From Caldifarciminota bacterium (GTDB lineage Bacteria; Hydrothermota; Tepidihabitantia; Tepidihabitantales; Tepidihabitantaceae), in the NCBI GenBank assembly GCA_030612625.1, contig JAUWNN010000004.1, forward strand, positions 1-36,493: a stretch of 36,493 nucleotides of DNA, written 5' to 3'. The position numbers and the translations under genes are program-made. The stretch's first letter is position 1, and each line of letters begins with the position of its first letter. The notes beneath the pieces were generated by a model. That model ran no database searches, had not been told where the DNA came from, and was given only the letters and a program-made list of their open reading frames with translations. Positions 16,609 through 26,291 of the stretch are shown here, one piece after another.

Positions 16609-17439
16609 TCAATACTGCTCCGGCAGTTCCTGCAGCTCCGCATAGGAGAATACCGGCCCGTCGGCACACACGTACTTGGACCCGATATTGCACCTGCCGC
16701 ATTTCCCAATCCCGCATTTCATTCTTCTTTCGAGCGAGGTATAGATTCTCTCCGGGGGGAATCCGAGGTCAAACAGAACCGGCAAGGTATACTTGATCAT
16801 CACCGGCGGGCCGCACACTACAGCCCAGGTATCCTTGGGGCTGGGCGCCACTTCCTTCGTCACAGTCGGGACAAAACCCACCCGCTTGTCCCAGCCGGAC
16901 ACTTCCTTGTCGATGGTGAGATGCAGATTCAGGTCGTCCCGCTTCTCCCATTCGGCCAGTTCGTCGCGATAGAGGAGCAGACCAGGCCTTCGGGCTCCAT
17001 AGATAACTGTGATATCAGCGAAATCCTTCCGGTGCGCGAACATGTAGACCGCGAGTGACCGGAGTGTAGTGAATGCAAACCCGCCGCTGATAATCACCAC
17101 GTTCTGGCCTTTGAACTTCTCCACCGGATAGTGATTCCCGAGTGGCCCCCGCAGGCCGATTGTCTCGCCCTGCTTCAGATAGTGAAGTGCGGTTGTGACG
17201 ACCCCGACCCGGTTAACAGTGAATCTCAGGAATCCCTTCTCGGTCGGCGAAGACGCTATTCCGAACGGGGCTTCGCCTTTTCCCAGGACGGACAGTTGGC
17301 AGAACTGACCGGGCAGATAGTCAAACGCCTGTTTCTCGTCGCAGAAACTCAGGTCGAACGTTCTCAGGGTTTTGTCGTCCGACTCTTCCCGGATTTTGTC
17401 TACGGTCACCGGGATGGGAATGTAGCAGTTATCCGGCAT
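16609..17439 (-). CDS. FAD/NAD(P)-binding electron-transfer subunit, AsrB / sulfhydrogenase gamma (HydG)-like
   Basis: FDYLPGQFCQLSVLGKGEAPFGIASSPTEKGFLRFTVNRVG...GLRGPLGNHYPVEKFKGQNVVIISGG...VVCGPPVMIKYTLPVLFDLGFPPERIYTSLERRMKCGIGKCGRCNIGSKYVCADGPVFSY. Confidence 0.9.
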   Translation of the reverse strand: MPDNCYIPIPVTVDKIREESDDKTLRTFDLSFCDEKQAFDYLPGQFCQLSVLGKGEAPFGIASSPTEKGFLRFTVNRVGVVTTALHYLKQGETIGLRGPLGNHYPVEKFKGQNVVIISGGFAFTTLRSLAVYMFAHRKDFADITVIYGARRPGLLLYRDELAEWEKRDDLNLHLTIDKEVSGWDKRVGFVPTVTKEVAPSPKDTWAVVCGPPVMIKYTLPVLFDLGFPPERIYTSLERRMKCGIGKCGRCNIGSKYVCADGPVFSYAELQELPEQY

Positions 17440-18454
17440 CCATAAATCTCTTGATTACGTAGCGAATGTCAAGATTGACCGGGCAACTCCGGACGCATCT
17501 GCCGCATCCCACGCATGCAATCTCGCCGAACACGTCAACGAAGTAGTTGAACTTGTGCATCACCCGCTGCCGGATTCGTTTTTTCCCGGTCGGTCTCGGG
17601 TTGTGACCTGATGCCTCTTTCGTGAACTGGGGAGCCATGCACGTATCCCAGATTCTGATTCGCCTGCCCCGGCTCGTGCCCGGCATCTTCTCGTCCTGGA
17701 TGTCAAAACAGTGGCAGGTCGGACACAAATACGCACAGACTGCACAGGAAAGGCACTTCCCGGCAAGCTCGTCCCACAACGAGCTGTCCCACGACTTGTC
17801 CAGAACCGCCTTGATGGAGGAAATGTCAACCTTGTCTTCCATCGATGATTCGGCGTGCTCCCTGACGCCGGCCGCTTTGCTCAGGTCATCGTCGGTGGGC
17901 TTCCTGAACGGAATCTCGTCTGAACTCTCCAGGAAACCTCTTCCTTTCTCGCTGCAGGACTCCACCAGCAGGGCATCGCCGATATCAGTGAGCGCGATGT
18001 CTGAGCCCTGCTTGCTGAACGGACCCAGGTCCAACCAGTTGCAGAAGCAACCAGCCCGCGGCGTATTGCAGCCCACACTGATTATGAGCGCGTTCTCGTA
18101 TCGCCGGGTCCAGCAGGAATCGTTGTATTTCCCGGTGCCGAAGACCTTGTCCAGCATCAGCAGGCTCCTTGCATCGCACGGCCTGATACCGAGGACCGCA
18201 ATCGGCTTGTCCGGACCCGACGGAGTCTCTGTCTTCCCGTTCTCATACGTGAGTATCGTCTCAACCTGGGGAAAGAAAATGCCTTTGGCCGACTCATCCG
18301 TGTTGGAGTCCAATTTCAGTGCATCGGCTGACTCTACTTCGGCAAACCTGGTCAAGCCATTGGCTTCAACCGGACCGAACAGACGGTACTCTGAGAGCAA
18401 CGCAGCAACGAACTTGTCAAGCCGCTTCTTGTCCAGCTTGAGGATATCACTCAC
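17429..18454 (-). CDS. 4Fe-4S protein, AsrA / sulfhydrogenase beta (HydB)-like
   Basis: GIFFPQVETILTYENG...IAVLGIRPCDARSLLMLDKVFGTGKYNDSCWTRRYENALIISVGCNTPRAGCFCNWLDLGP...CLSCAVCAYLCPTCHCFDIQDE...CVGCGRCVRSCPVNLDIR. Confidence 0.9.
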   Translation of the reverse strand: MSDILKLDKKRLDKFVAALLSEYRLFGPVEANGLTRFAEVESADALKLDSNTDESAKGIFFPQVETILTYENGKTETPSGPDKPIAVLGIRPCDARSLLMLDKVFGTGKYNDSCWTRRYENALIISVGCNTPRAGCFCNWLDLGPFSKQGSDIALTDIGDALLVESCSEKGRGFLESSDEIPFRKPTDDDLSKAAGVREHAESSMEDKVDISSIKAVLDKSWDSSLWDELAGKCLSCAVCAYLCPTCHCFDIQDEKMPGTSRGRRIRIWDTCMAPQFTKEASGHNPRPTGKKRIRQRVMHKFNYFVDVFGEIACVGCGRCVRSCPVNLDIRYVIKRFMDAG

Positions 18455-19413
18455 AGGATGAACTCCTGCTTGTCTTCCTCGTCGAAAGCCGCCATTGCCG
18501 GAGTTTCGTCAGGGTCCAGACCGGAAGTGTACCCGAATCTCTCCTGGATTTCCTTCTCGACCTTCTTGTTCAGCAGTCCCAGGTTGATACCGAGGGGGCA
18601 GGCCCGTTCACAAGCTCCGCAATCAACACACCGGCCCGCAGTGTGCAGAACCCGCACGATGTGGAATATCATCGTATCGGACAGGTCGGTGCTCTTCCCG
18701 AACCACTGGGGATTGCTCTGGTCAACAAAGCACTCCTCGCAATAGCACATCGGGCAGGCGTTCCGGCAGGCATAGCACCTGATGCACTTGGAGAACTCGT
18801 TCTCGAAGAAAGCCCACCTTTCGGAAGCATCGAGCTTCTCGAACTCATCGAACTCTTTGCACTCAGGTTCCTGAGATGCAGCCTCTTTCGGCTCGGTTAT
18901 GAACACATCGTGTACCGGCGGGCTCGGGTAGCGACACCGCCTGCAGGAATCCGACAGGACATCAAATTTGTCCAGGGAGACTTCGAAATCCTTCCCCTTG
19001 AGCACGACCTTCTCACCCTCGATCCGGTACTCGGAAACTTCCCTGCCCTGGGTCTTGTCGCAGGCCTTCCTGTGGTCGAGCACACCTTCACAGGGAATAC
19101 CGATTATGAGAATGCCCTCACGTTTGACTTGACCCTCGGCTATGTATTGGACCACTGCCCTGCCGTCACAGCCCTTTGCCACGATTCCCACTCGTCCATC
19201 CCCGGCCTTGCCGCACTTCTTCAGGTACTGGGTCAGATTGTTGCCGCAGGTGATGTCGAAAACCAGGCTGTCCGCATCCTTTTCGTCTTCAATAAAGACC
19301 GGGGTCGAGCGAAGCGCTGAACTTCCCCGGGCATATCCGATTACCCGGCAGACCTTCTGCTCCTGCAGCAGCTTCCTCACTGTTTCTCTTAGCACTTGCT
19401 CGACGTCCGCCAT
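18451..19413 (-). CDS. 4Fe-4S FrhB/FdhB-like beta subunit
   Basis: VGIVAKGCDGRAVVQYIAEGQVKREGILIIGIPCEGVLD...CSRRCRYPSPPVHD-like segment, KCIRCYACRNACPMCYCEECFVD, RCVDCGACERACPLGINLGLLNKKVEKE. Confidence 0.85.
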   Translation of the reverse strand: MADVEQVLRETVRKLLQEQKVCRVIGYARGSSALRSTPVFIEDEKDADSLVFDITCGNNLTQYLKKCGKAGDGRVGIVAKGCDGRAVVQYIAEGQVKREGILIIGIPCEGVLDHRKACDKTQGREVSEYRIEGEKVVLKGKDFEVSLDKFDVLSDSCRRCRYPSPPVHDVFITEPKEAASQEPECKEFDEFEKLDASERWAFFENEFSKCIRCYACRNACPMCYCEECFVDQSNPQWFGKSTDLSDTMIFHIVRVLHTAGRCVDCGACERACPLGINLGLLNKKVEKEIQERFGYTSGLDPDETPAMAAFDEEDKQEFIL

Positions 19414-19414
19414 G

Positions 19415-19891
19415 TCAGTACTTCGTCTCTGTAGGCTCAAGGTTCCTCACCAGTTTCCTGGCAGGACCGAGCTTCTTCACGTCCTCGGTGACTTTGGTGA
19501 CGACCTGGGCGAATTTCTCGCCTTCACCGGCCGACACCCAGGAAAACTGAACCCGACCCGGCTCCAGGCCCATGAACTCCAGCAGCGTCTTCAATACGGC
19601 GAACTTCCTGCGCGCCACGTAGTTGCCCGAGATGTAATGGCAATCTCCGGGATGGCAGCCTGAAACCAGAACCCCGTCAAACCCGTTCTGAAGGCACTTG
19701 AGAATGAATATCGGGTTGACTCTACCTGAGCAGGGAATCCTGACAACCCGGATATTGGGAGGGTACTGAATCCTTGAAACCCCGGCAAGGTCTGCCCCGG
19801 CGTACGAGCACCAGTTGCACAGGAATGCCAGTATCTTGGGCTGCCAGTCCTTGTGCCGTCCGATGGTGTTTTCCACTTTCGCTTCAATCAT
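19415..19891 (-). CDS. mvhD: MvhD-type hydrogenase iron-sulfur subunit
   Basis: [81 protein letters not shown]. Confidence 0.93.
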   Translation of the reverse strand: MIEAKVENTIGRHKDWQPKILAFLCNWCSYAGADLAGVSRIQYPPNIRVVRIPCSGRVNPIFILKCLQNGFDGVLVSGCHPGDCHYISGNYVARRKFAVLKTLLEFMGLEPGRVQFSWVSAGEGEKFAQVVTKVTEDVKKLGPARKLVRNLEPTETKY

Positions 19892-22800
19892 GTCGTTATT
19901 GCGCTGACCGCTTCGAAAATCTGGTCGTCCGTGAAACCCTTCAGGTTGATAGCACCGGACCGACACGACGCCGCACAGGCACCACAACCCTTGCACAACG
20001 CTTCATTCACTTCGGCGACCGTTTTCACAACCTTCGACCCCATCGTCATCTCTTTCAACTCGACTGCGGCATAGGCACAAGCCTTGACACAAACACCACA
20101 ACCAGTGCATCTATCAGGGTTGACCCAGGATACGGTACCTTCGGCCTCAATGACCTTCCTGCTCAACACGCCCAATGCCCTTGCTGCCGCGGCTTTTGCC
20201 TGGGTTATCGACTCATCAATGTTCTTCGGAGAATGAGCAAGTCCGCACATGAAAACCCCGTCGGTGGCGAAGTCGACCGGCCTCAGCTTCATGTGGGCCT
20301 CCAGGAAGAAGCCCTCTTTGTTCAACGGCACCTTGAGCATCTTTGCCAATTGCTCATTCTCTTTCGGGGCATCCATGGCGGCCGAAAGCACAACAAGGTC
20401 TGCTTCGATCACAATCTTCTTGTCGAGCAGGAAATCCACCAGCTTGACCTTCAGTTTGCTGTCCGGGTCGCTTTTGTCCACCGGCTCGAGTTCGGGCTTG
20501 TGGTCCAGGTCATACCTCTCGAAGACCACACCCAAGTCCCTTGCCTGGCCGTAGTACTTCTCGGCCAGACCGTAGGTCCTGATGTCCCGGTACAACACAT
20601 AGACGTCGGTGCCGGGCCGCATCTTCTTCATCAACGTGGCATTCTTGATGGCCTGGCCACAACATACCCGGCTGCAATAGAGCCTCTCCCCTTCCCGGGA
20701 GCCGACACACTGAATCATGACCACGGTCTTGCATCTCGGGAGGTCGGCAATCCGCTTCTCAAGCTCAAGCTGGGTAATCACCCGCCGGCTCTTTCCGTAC
20801 AGGTACTCGGCAGGCTCTGACTCCCTGGCCCCGGTGGCAACGACTACGACGCCATGGTCGTACTCGACGCTCGGCTCTTTGCTCTTGGCTTCTGGTTTCT
20901 GGCTGTTGACTTCAAAGGTCGTCTTGAAATGCCCGATGTAGCCTTCGATGCTCTGCAGCCTGGCGTTCCTGTGGACGGTAATGAACTTGCTGTCTTCCAC
21001 CTTCAGGATAGTACTGTGCAGGAGCTCCCGGGGGTCCGCGCCGTTCAGTGTGTTGCGGATGCCGGCCAGATTCCCGCCGAGCTCGCTCTCTTTTTCCAGG
21101 AGACAGACTTCGTACCCGGCGTCAGCCATTGCCAGAGACGCAATCATGCCGGACAGCCCGCCGCCAACAACCACGGCCTTCGGGTTGATTTCAATCGGCA
21201 GTTTCTGAAGCGGAAACAGGTTCCTTGCTTTGGCAACGCCCATCTCCACCAGGTCCTTGACCTTGGCGGTTGCCAGCTCAGGCTCGTGCATGTGTGCCCA
21301 ACTGCACTGGTCCCTGATATTCGCCATCTCGAAGAGATACTGGTTCAGACCGGCCTCTCTGAGCGTCTCGCGGAACAGCGGCTCATGGGTCCTCGGGGTG
21401 CACGCGGCAACCAGAACCCGGTTCAGGTTATGCTCCCGGATTTTCTCTTTTATCGTATCCAGGCAGTCCTGGGAACAGGCATAGATGACGTCCTCGGTGT
21501 ATTCTACATTGGGCAAAGTCCCGGCAAATCCGGCGACATCCTTGACATCCACTACGCCGGCGATGTTGATCCCGCAGTGGCAGACAAACACGCCAATCCG
21601 CGGCCGCTCGCCCACAACGTCTTTCTCCTCGGGGAACTCCTTTTTCGAGACCTTCTCCTGTCTCTCAAGGGCCAGGAACCGGGCGCAGCCTGCCACAGCA
21701 CCCGAAGCGGACATCACCGATTCCGGGATGTCTTTGGGCCCGTTCGCAGCGCCGCAGGCGAATATGCCCGGCCTCACGGTATTGAGCGGCTCAAACGGAA
21801 CCGCCCGGCAGAACCCGTATTCGTCCAGCTTAACATCGACCTTGTCTGCAAGCTCAGCCATATCCTCACGCGGCTCCAGGCCGACCGAGAGCACAACCAG
21901 GTCGAAAACCTCGCTGTCCCGCTTGCCGTACTCCCGGGTGAAGTGCAGCCTCAGGTTGCCGTCGTCAGCAGGCGTGACTTTTGCGACTCTCGCCCTTGTG
22001 AACTCAACCCCGAACTGCGACTCAGCCCTCTCGTAGTACTTGTCAAAATCCTTGCCGAACGCCCTGATGTCCATGAAGAAAATGGTCGGCTCGATTCCCT
22101 TGCTGTGCTCCTTGGCAATGACCGCTTCCTTGATTGCGTACATGCAGCAGACCGAACTGCAGTAGTCGTGCTTCCTTTCCAGATCCCTTGAGCCGACGCA
22201 CTGGATGAACGCAACCCTCCCGGGCTCCTTCCCGTCCGACGGCCGCACAACGTGGCCCTTCTGAGGCCCGCTTGCCGAAAGCATCCGTTCGAACTCGATG
22301 GAGGTTACCACATTCGGATATGCCTTGTATCCGTACTGGCCATATCCGATAGGGTTATGGGGGTCGATCCCGGATGCCAGAACGACCGCGCCGCAATTCA
22401 GGTCAATGAACTTGTCTTTGTCCTTGAAGTTGATTGCGTCCGCTTCGCAGGCTTTCTCACACAGCTTGCACACCCCTTTGGTGAGCTGCAGGCAGTGCGC
22501 CGCGTCAATGACGTAGTTCGACGGGATGCTCTGGGCAAAGTACCGGTATATCGCTTTGCGCTGTCTCAGTTCCACATCAAACTCGTCGGCAACCTTGACC
22601 GGGCACTTCTCAGCACAGACCCCGCAGCCGACGCACTTGTCCGGGTCCACGTACCGGGCATGTTCCTTTATCCGGCAGTTGAAATCACCCGCCGTGCCTT
22701 CCACTGACACAAGCGACGAGCAGATGTGGAGCGTAATACCGGGATGCCGGGCGCACTCACTCATCTTCGGGGAAAGAATACAGATTGAACAATCATTCGT

Positions 22801-22962
22801 CGGAAAGGTCTTATCCAATTGGGGCATCCTGCCGCCGATTGACGGGGTCTGCTCAAGCAGATGAACGTCGGCACCCAGTTCGGCAAGGTCAAGCGCTGCC
22901 TGGATGCCCGCTATCCCGGCGCCGACTACCAGTACCGACTTGCTGGAACTCTTCACACTCAA
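19888..22962 (-). CDS. hdrA: Long two-module HdrA-like flavoprotein (1024 aa)
   Basis: [71 protein letters not shown], second VVGGGLSGMIASLAMADAGYEVCLLEKESELGGNL, C-terminal CTGCGVCVKACAYAAVEL / CKGCGACAASCRSGAI. Confidence 0.95.
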   Translation of the reverse strand: MSVKSSSKSVLVVGAGIAGIQAALDLAELGADVHLLEQTPSIGGRMPQLDKTFPTNDCSICILSPKMSECARHPGITLHICSSLVSVEGTAGDFNCRIKEHARYVDPDKCVGCGVCAEKCPVKVADEFDVELRQRKAIYRYFAQSIPSNYVIDAAHCLQLTKGVCKLCEKACEADAINFKDKDKFIDLNCGAVVLASGIDPHNPIGYGQYGYKAYPNVVTSIEFERMLSASGPQKGHVVRPSDGKEPGRVAFIQCVGSRDLERKHDYCSSVCCMYAIKEAVIAKEHSKGIEPTIFFMDIRAFGKDFDKYYERAESQFGVEFTRARVAKVTPADDGNLRLHFTREYGKRDSEVFDLVVLSVGLEPREDMAELADKVDVKLDEYGFCRAVPFEPLNTVRPGIFACGAANGPKDIPESVMSASGAVAGCARFLALERQEKVSKKEFPEEKDVVGERPRIGVFVCHCGINIAGVVDVKDVAGFAGTLPNVEYTEDVIYACSQDCLDTIKEKIREHNLNRVLVAACTPRTHEPLFRETLREAGLNQYLFEMANIRDQCSWAHMHEPELATAKVKDLVEMGVAKARNLFPLQKLPIEINPKAVVVGGGLSGMIASLAMADAGYEVCLLEKESELGGNLAGIRNTLNGADPRELLHSTILKVEDSKFITVHRNARLQSIEGYIGHFKTTFEVNSQKPEAKSKEPSVEYDHGVVVVATGARESEPAEYLYGKSRRVITQLELEKRIADLPRCKTVVMIQCVGSREGERLYCSRVCCGQAIKNATLMKKMRPGTDVYVLYRDIRTYGLAEKYYGQARDLGVVFERYDLDHKPELEPVDKSDPDSKLKVKLVDFLLDKKIVIEADLVVLSAAMDAPKENEQLAKMLKVPLNKEGFFLEAHMKLRPVDFATDGVFMCGLAHSPKNIDESITQAKAAAARALGVLSRKVIEAEGTVSWVNPDRCTGCGVCVKACAYAAVELKEMTMGSKVVKTVAEVNEALCKGCGACAASCRSGAINLKGFTDDQIFEAVSAITT
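20872..20915. repeat. Degenerate GGCTTCTGGTTTCTGGCTG-type repeat inside the hdrA CDS
   Basis: GCTCGGCTCTTTGCTCTTGGCTTCTGGTTTCTGGCTGTTGAC, encoding VNSQKPEAKSKEPSVEY. Confidence 0.55.
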
Positions 22963-23426
22963 ACCGCCATCCTCTGCTCCGCAATGCTGCTGACTATCCG
23001 CTCGGTCAGGTCTGGAATCCTCGCCTCCATCTCCGGGCCGCAGCCTTCGTGAAACGTCAGGTTGTCCGCTACTTCCACGGCATATATCTCAACTCGTTCC
23101 GGGATCTCATACCCCAGCTTCTTTCCAAGCTCAATCGCAGTCACAATACCTACCCCGTGTGAATACGACGGGTCTCCCGGGCTGCCGAGGTCTTCCAGAC
23201 CCAGTTCGTACAGAGTACCGGGAATCCCCCCTTCTGTCTTTATCGAGTCGATTATGACCAGCTTGTCATACCCGGCAATGTAGTCCAGCAGCCGGATCCC
23301 GGACAGACTCACCTCAATAACGTCCACATCGGGCAGACATCGTTTCCTGATCTCACTCGCTATTCTGATGCCTACTCCGTCATCCGTAAGGATGGGGTTC
23401 CCGATGCCGATGATAAGGGTCTTCAT
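22959..23426 (-). CDS. Hydrogenase maturation protease
   Basis: MKTLIIGIGNPILTDDGVGIRIASEIRKR...VSLSGIRLLDYIAGYDKLVIIDSIKTEGGIPGTLYEL. Confidence 0.92.
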   Translation of the reverse strand: MKTLIIGIGNPILTDDGVGIRIASEIRKRCLPDVDVIEVSLSGIRLLDYIAGYDKLVIIDSIKTEGGIPGTLYELGLEDLGSPGDPSYSHGVGIVTAIELGKKLGYEIPERVEIYAVEVADNLTFHEGCGPEMEARIPDLTERIVSSIAEQRMAV

Positions 23427-24886
23427 TCTCTCCGCAACGTCTTTGTGACATCTCCTTCAGGATTCCTGATATTCACCTCAAGCGGCATCTGGCCCGGCAG
23501 GCTGTGAGTTGCGCAGGCAAGACAGGGGTCATAGGCTCTGAAAGCCATCTCCACCATATTGAGAAGCCCGTCCGACACCTTGCCACCTTTTATCAATGCC
23601 TTCGCCGCCCTCTCAATGGACATGCACATGGCAGCAGAGTTGTTCAGGGTGGCGACTATCAGATTGACTTCGGTAATGATGCCTTTCTCGTCTGTCTTGT
23701 AGTGATGGTACAGCGTGCCTCGCGGTGCTTCCACCACTCCAATACCTTCGTCAGGTATCGCTGTCGGGATGTTCCTCACATCAGGGTCGAGGATCTCCTC
23801 GTCCTGGGCCAGTTCCAGAAGCCTTTCCGCCGCGTAGAGCAGCTCAATAAGCCTTGCCCAGTGATAGGCCAGGGTGTTGTGTGCCGGCTTGCCGCCCAGG
23901 ACATCATACATCTTCTCATACTCTGCCTGGGCAAGTGGTGTTGCCATTCCATCGGACACATTGAGTCGGGCAAGGGGCGCCACCCGGTACACACCGCTAT
24001 CCTTCCCGTCGACAAAGCCCTTCCAGCCTACGGCCTTGAGATACGGGAACTTGATATAGCTCCACGGCTCGACACGTTCCTCAATATGGTCCAGGTACTC
24101 CTGGGCCTTGAACTTGACGAACTCCTTGCCTTCGGGGTCAACCACCCGGATGTCACCGTCGTAGAAGTTCACCTTGTTGCTCTTGTCCACCAGTCCCATG
24201 TAGTAGGTCTCGTGCTTGTAGATGTCTCCGACAATGACGTCCACATACTCCTTGTTCTTGAGCACGATGTCCTCAAAGGCCTTGAGCGTGAACTTGGCAA
24301 ACTCAACCGCATCCCTGCCGGTCTGGATATACTCCTGCCGGTCTTCCTTGGTGACTCCCTTGGACACACCTCCGGGCAGATTGCATACCGGATGAATCAC
24401 CCTGCCGCCTTGCTTCGTAATAACGTTGCGCAGCTTCTTCCTGATACCGATAACCTGCTTGGCAGCATCAAGCCCGACCTTCTGAATCACACCCAGGATG
24501 TTCCTGTCTGCCGCAGGTGCCTGGGGCCCGACGATGAAGTCAGGTCCACCGAGGAAGAAGAAATGGAGCGTGTGGTCTTCTGCCATGAAAGCGGAATTGA
24601 TGAGTTCCCTGATCTTCTTGGCAGCCGGCGGTGGCTCCACTTTGTACAAGTCATCAAGTGCCTTCCCCGACGCCATGTGATGAGCAGTCGGACAGACCCC
24701 GCATATCTTGGGGGTAATCCTCGCCATTTCCTCAGCCATGCGTCCTTCAGAGAATTTCTCGAATCCCCTGAGTTCAGGAACCTGGAAGTACGCCTTGCTC
24801 ACGTCTCCCTTGTCATCAAGGAATATCTCTATCTTTCCGTGTCCCTCAAGCCTGGTTATCGGGTCAATCGTTATTCTTCTCGCCAT
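23423..24886 (-). CDS. mvhA: [NiFe] hydrogenase large subunit, MvhA-like (group 3c-like)
   Basis: ITRLEGHGKIEIFLDDKG..., ITPKICGVCPTAHH (L1), C-terminal AYDPCLACATHSLPG (L2) with a cleavable tail. Confidence 0.95.
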   Translation of the reverse strand: MARRITIDPITRLEGHGKIEIFLDDKGDVSKAYFQVPELRGFEKFSEGRMAEEMARITPKICGVCPTAHHMASGKALDDLYKVEPPPAAKKIRELINSAFMAEDHTLHFFFLGGPDFIVGPQAPAADRNILGVIQKVGLDAAKQVIGIRKKLRNVITKQGGRVIHPVCNLPGGVSKGVTKEDRQEYIQTGRDAVEFAKFTLKAFEDIVLKNKEYVDVIVGDIYKHETYYMGLVDKSNKVNFYDGDIRVVDPEGKEFVKFKAQEYLDHIEERVEPWSYIKFPYLKAVGWKGFVDGKDSGVYRVAPLARLNVSDGMATPLAQAEYEKMYDVLGGKPAHNTLAYHWARLIELLYAAERLLELAQDEEILDPDVRNIPTAIPDEGIGVVEAPRGTLYHHYKTDEKGIITEVNLIVATLNNSAAMCMSIERAAKALIKGGKVSDGLLNMVEMAFRAYDPCLACATHSLPGQMPLEVNIRNPEGDVTKTLRRE

Positions 24887-24896
24887 ATTCCCCTCC

Positions 24897-25877
24897 TTAC
24901 CCCATCCTCTTCCTTCTCAACATCGACGCCGGCAGACTGTACATGTAGAAAAGCCCGGCCGGATCATCTATCTGCTTGACCAGACTCTCCACCTCTTCCT
25001 CAGTCACTTTGTCCTCATCTTCAACGCCGAGTATCGACGCAATCGCAGAGACCATCTTTGCGCCCTGGTCCCGGACTCCTTTGGTCGGACCAAAACACCC
25101 TCTACAGGGCATGTTCGCGTTGATGCATCTCTCCCCGCATCCGCTTCTTGTCGCCGGCCCGAGGCAGATGATTCCCTCCTCAAGAAAGCACTTCTCCGGG
25201 TCAGCGATGACTTCGTGAGGTCTCCTTATGGCTTTGATACTCAGTTTCTCCGGCTTGCTGTCTTTCCTCGGACAGGTGTCACACAAGGACTTGTCCGGCG
25301 CGAGCACCGAGCCTTTGTCCGGGAGTTTTCCTTCCAGGATGGCGGTGACCGCGTTCATTATCAGGTCCGGTGGCGGTGCACAACCAGGCAGATAGTAATC
25401 CACGTTTATCACCTGGTCGAGGGTATACACCGTGTCATAGAACTCCGGAAGCGTAAGCTCCACTCCGTCAACCTTGGTCTTCTGCTGGGGATAGATGCCC
25501 TCGGGGTTCCTAACTGAAGGGACGTCTTTGTAGACCCTCTCGAAAATCGTCTCCCGGTCCCAGAAGTTCGCAAGCCCCGGGATGCCCCCGATGTGTGCAC
25601 AACTGCCGAAAGCCACCACCAGGCCTGACTTCTTCCTCAGCAGCTTCACCATCTCTTCCTGCTCTTCGGTCCTCACCGCGCCATTTATGAAGCTGACTGC
25701 TATCGCGCCGTCTTTCATCGCCTCAACGTCTTTGCGCTTGAAGTCAAGAGCAACGGGCCAGAGCACGATGTCGACGGCATCGACGACTTTCAGGAGGTCT
25801 TCGGCAAGGTCAACCACCGCTTCCTCGCAGCCCCCACAAGAAGCACACCAGTAGAATGCAACCTTCGGTTTAGCCAT
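24897..25877 (-). CDS. mvhG: [NiFe] hydrogenase small subunit, MvhG-like
   Basis: VAFYWCASCGGCEEAVVDLAEDLL...VVAFGSCAHIGGIPGLAN...DYYLPGCAPPPDLI...CLGPATRSGCGERCINANMPCRGCFGP. Confidence 0.95.
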   Translation of the reverse strand: MAKPKVAFYWCASCGGCEEAVVDLAEDLLKVVDAVDIVLWPVALDFKRKDVEAMKDGAIAVSFINGAVRTEEQEEMVKLLRKKSGLVVAFGSCAHIGGIPGLANFWDRETIFERVYKDVPSVRNPEGIYPQQKTKVDGVELTLPEFYDTVYTLDQVINVDYYLPGCAPPPDLIMNAVTAILEGKLPDKGSVLAPDKSLCDTCPRKDSKPEKLSIKAIRRPHEVIADPEKCFLEEGIICLGPATRSGCGERCINANMPCRGCFGPTKGVRDQGAKMVSAIASILGVEDEDKVTEEEVESLVKQIDDPAGLFYMYSLPASMLRRKRMG

Positions 25878-25889
25878 GGCCGCCTCCTC

Positions 25890-26291
25890 TCAAGACAACT
25901 CCAAAGGACCCAGTCCCTTGATTGTATCAGCCATCTCGTTTGCCACTTTCGCGAATCTCTCCCCCTCTCCCGCGGCAACCCAGTCCAGCCTCACCCTTTC
26001 CGGTTCGATTCCAAGTTGCTCCAGGGTCTTCTTCAGCAGCGATATCCTCCGTCTGGCCTTGTAGTTGCCCATCTTGTAGTGGCAGTCTCCCGGGTGGCAT
26101 CCCAGAATCAGTACTCCGCTTGCCCCTTCTCTGAAGGCATGGAGCACAAACTCCGGTTCCACCCGTCCGCTGCACATGACTCGAACAGTCCTGATGTTTG
26201 CCGGGTATTCCAGACGGGCATCACCAGCTCTATCAGCTCCCTCGTACGAGCACCAGTTGCAGAGAAAACCAACGATTGTCGGCTCTTTCAT
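25890..26291 (-). CDS. mvhD: MvhD-type hydrogenase iron-sulfur subunit
   Basis: [77 protein letters not shown]; 4-bp overlap with upstream hdrA. Confidence 0.95.
   Translation of the reverse strand: MKEPTIVGFLCNWCSYEGADRAGDARLEYPANIRTVRVMCSGRVEPEFVLHAFREGASGVLILGCHPGDCHYKMGNYKARRRISLLKKTLEQLGIEPERVRLDWVAAGEGERFAKVANEMADTIKGLGPLELS

Noticed and set aside
23423-24886. Selenocysteine in the hydrogenase large subunit
   Set aside because: The active-site motifs read as ordinary Cys (CGVC and DPCLAC) with no in-frame TGA
23504-24979. 491-aa plus-strand ORF antisense to mvhA
   Set aside because: Opposite strand has a full [NiFe] large subunit with both active-site motifs; this is a shadow ORF
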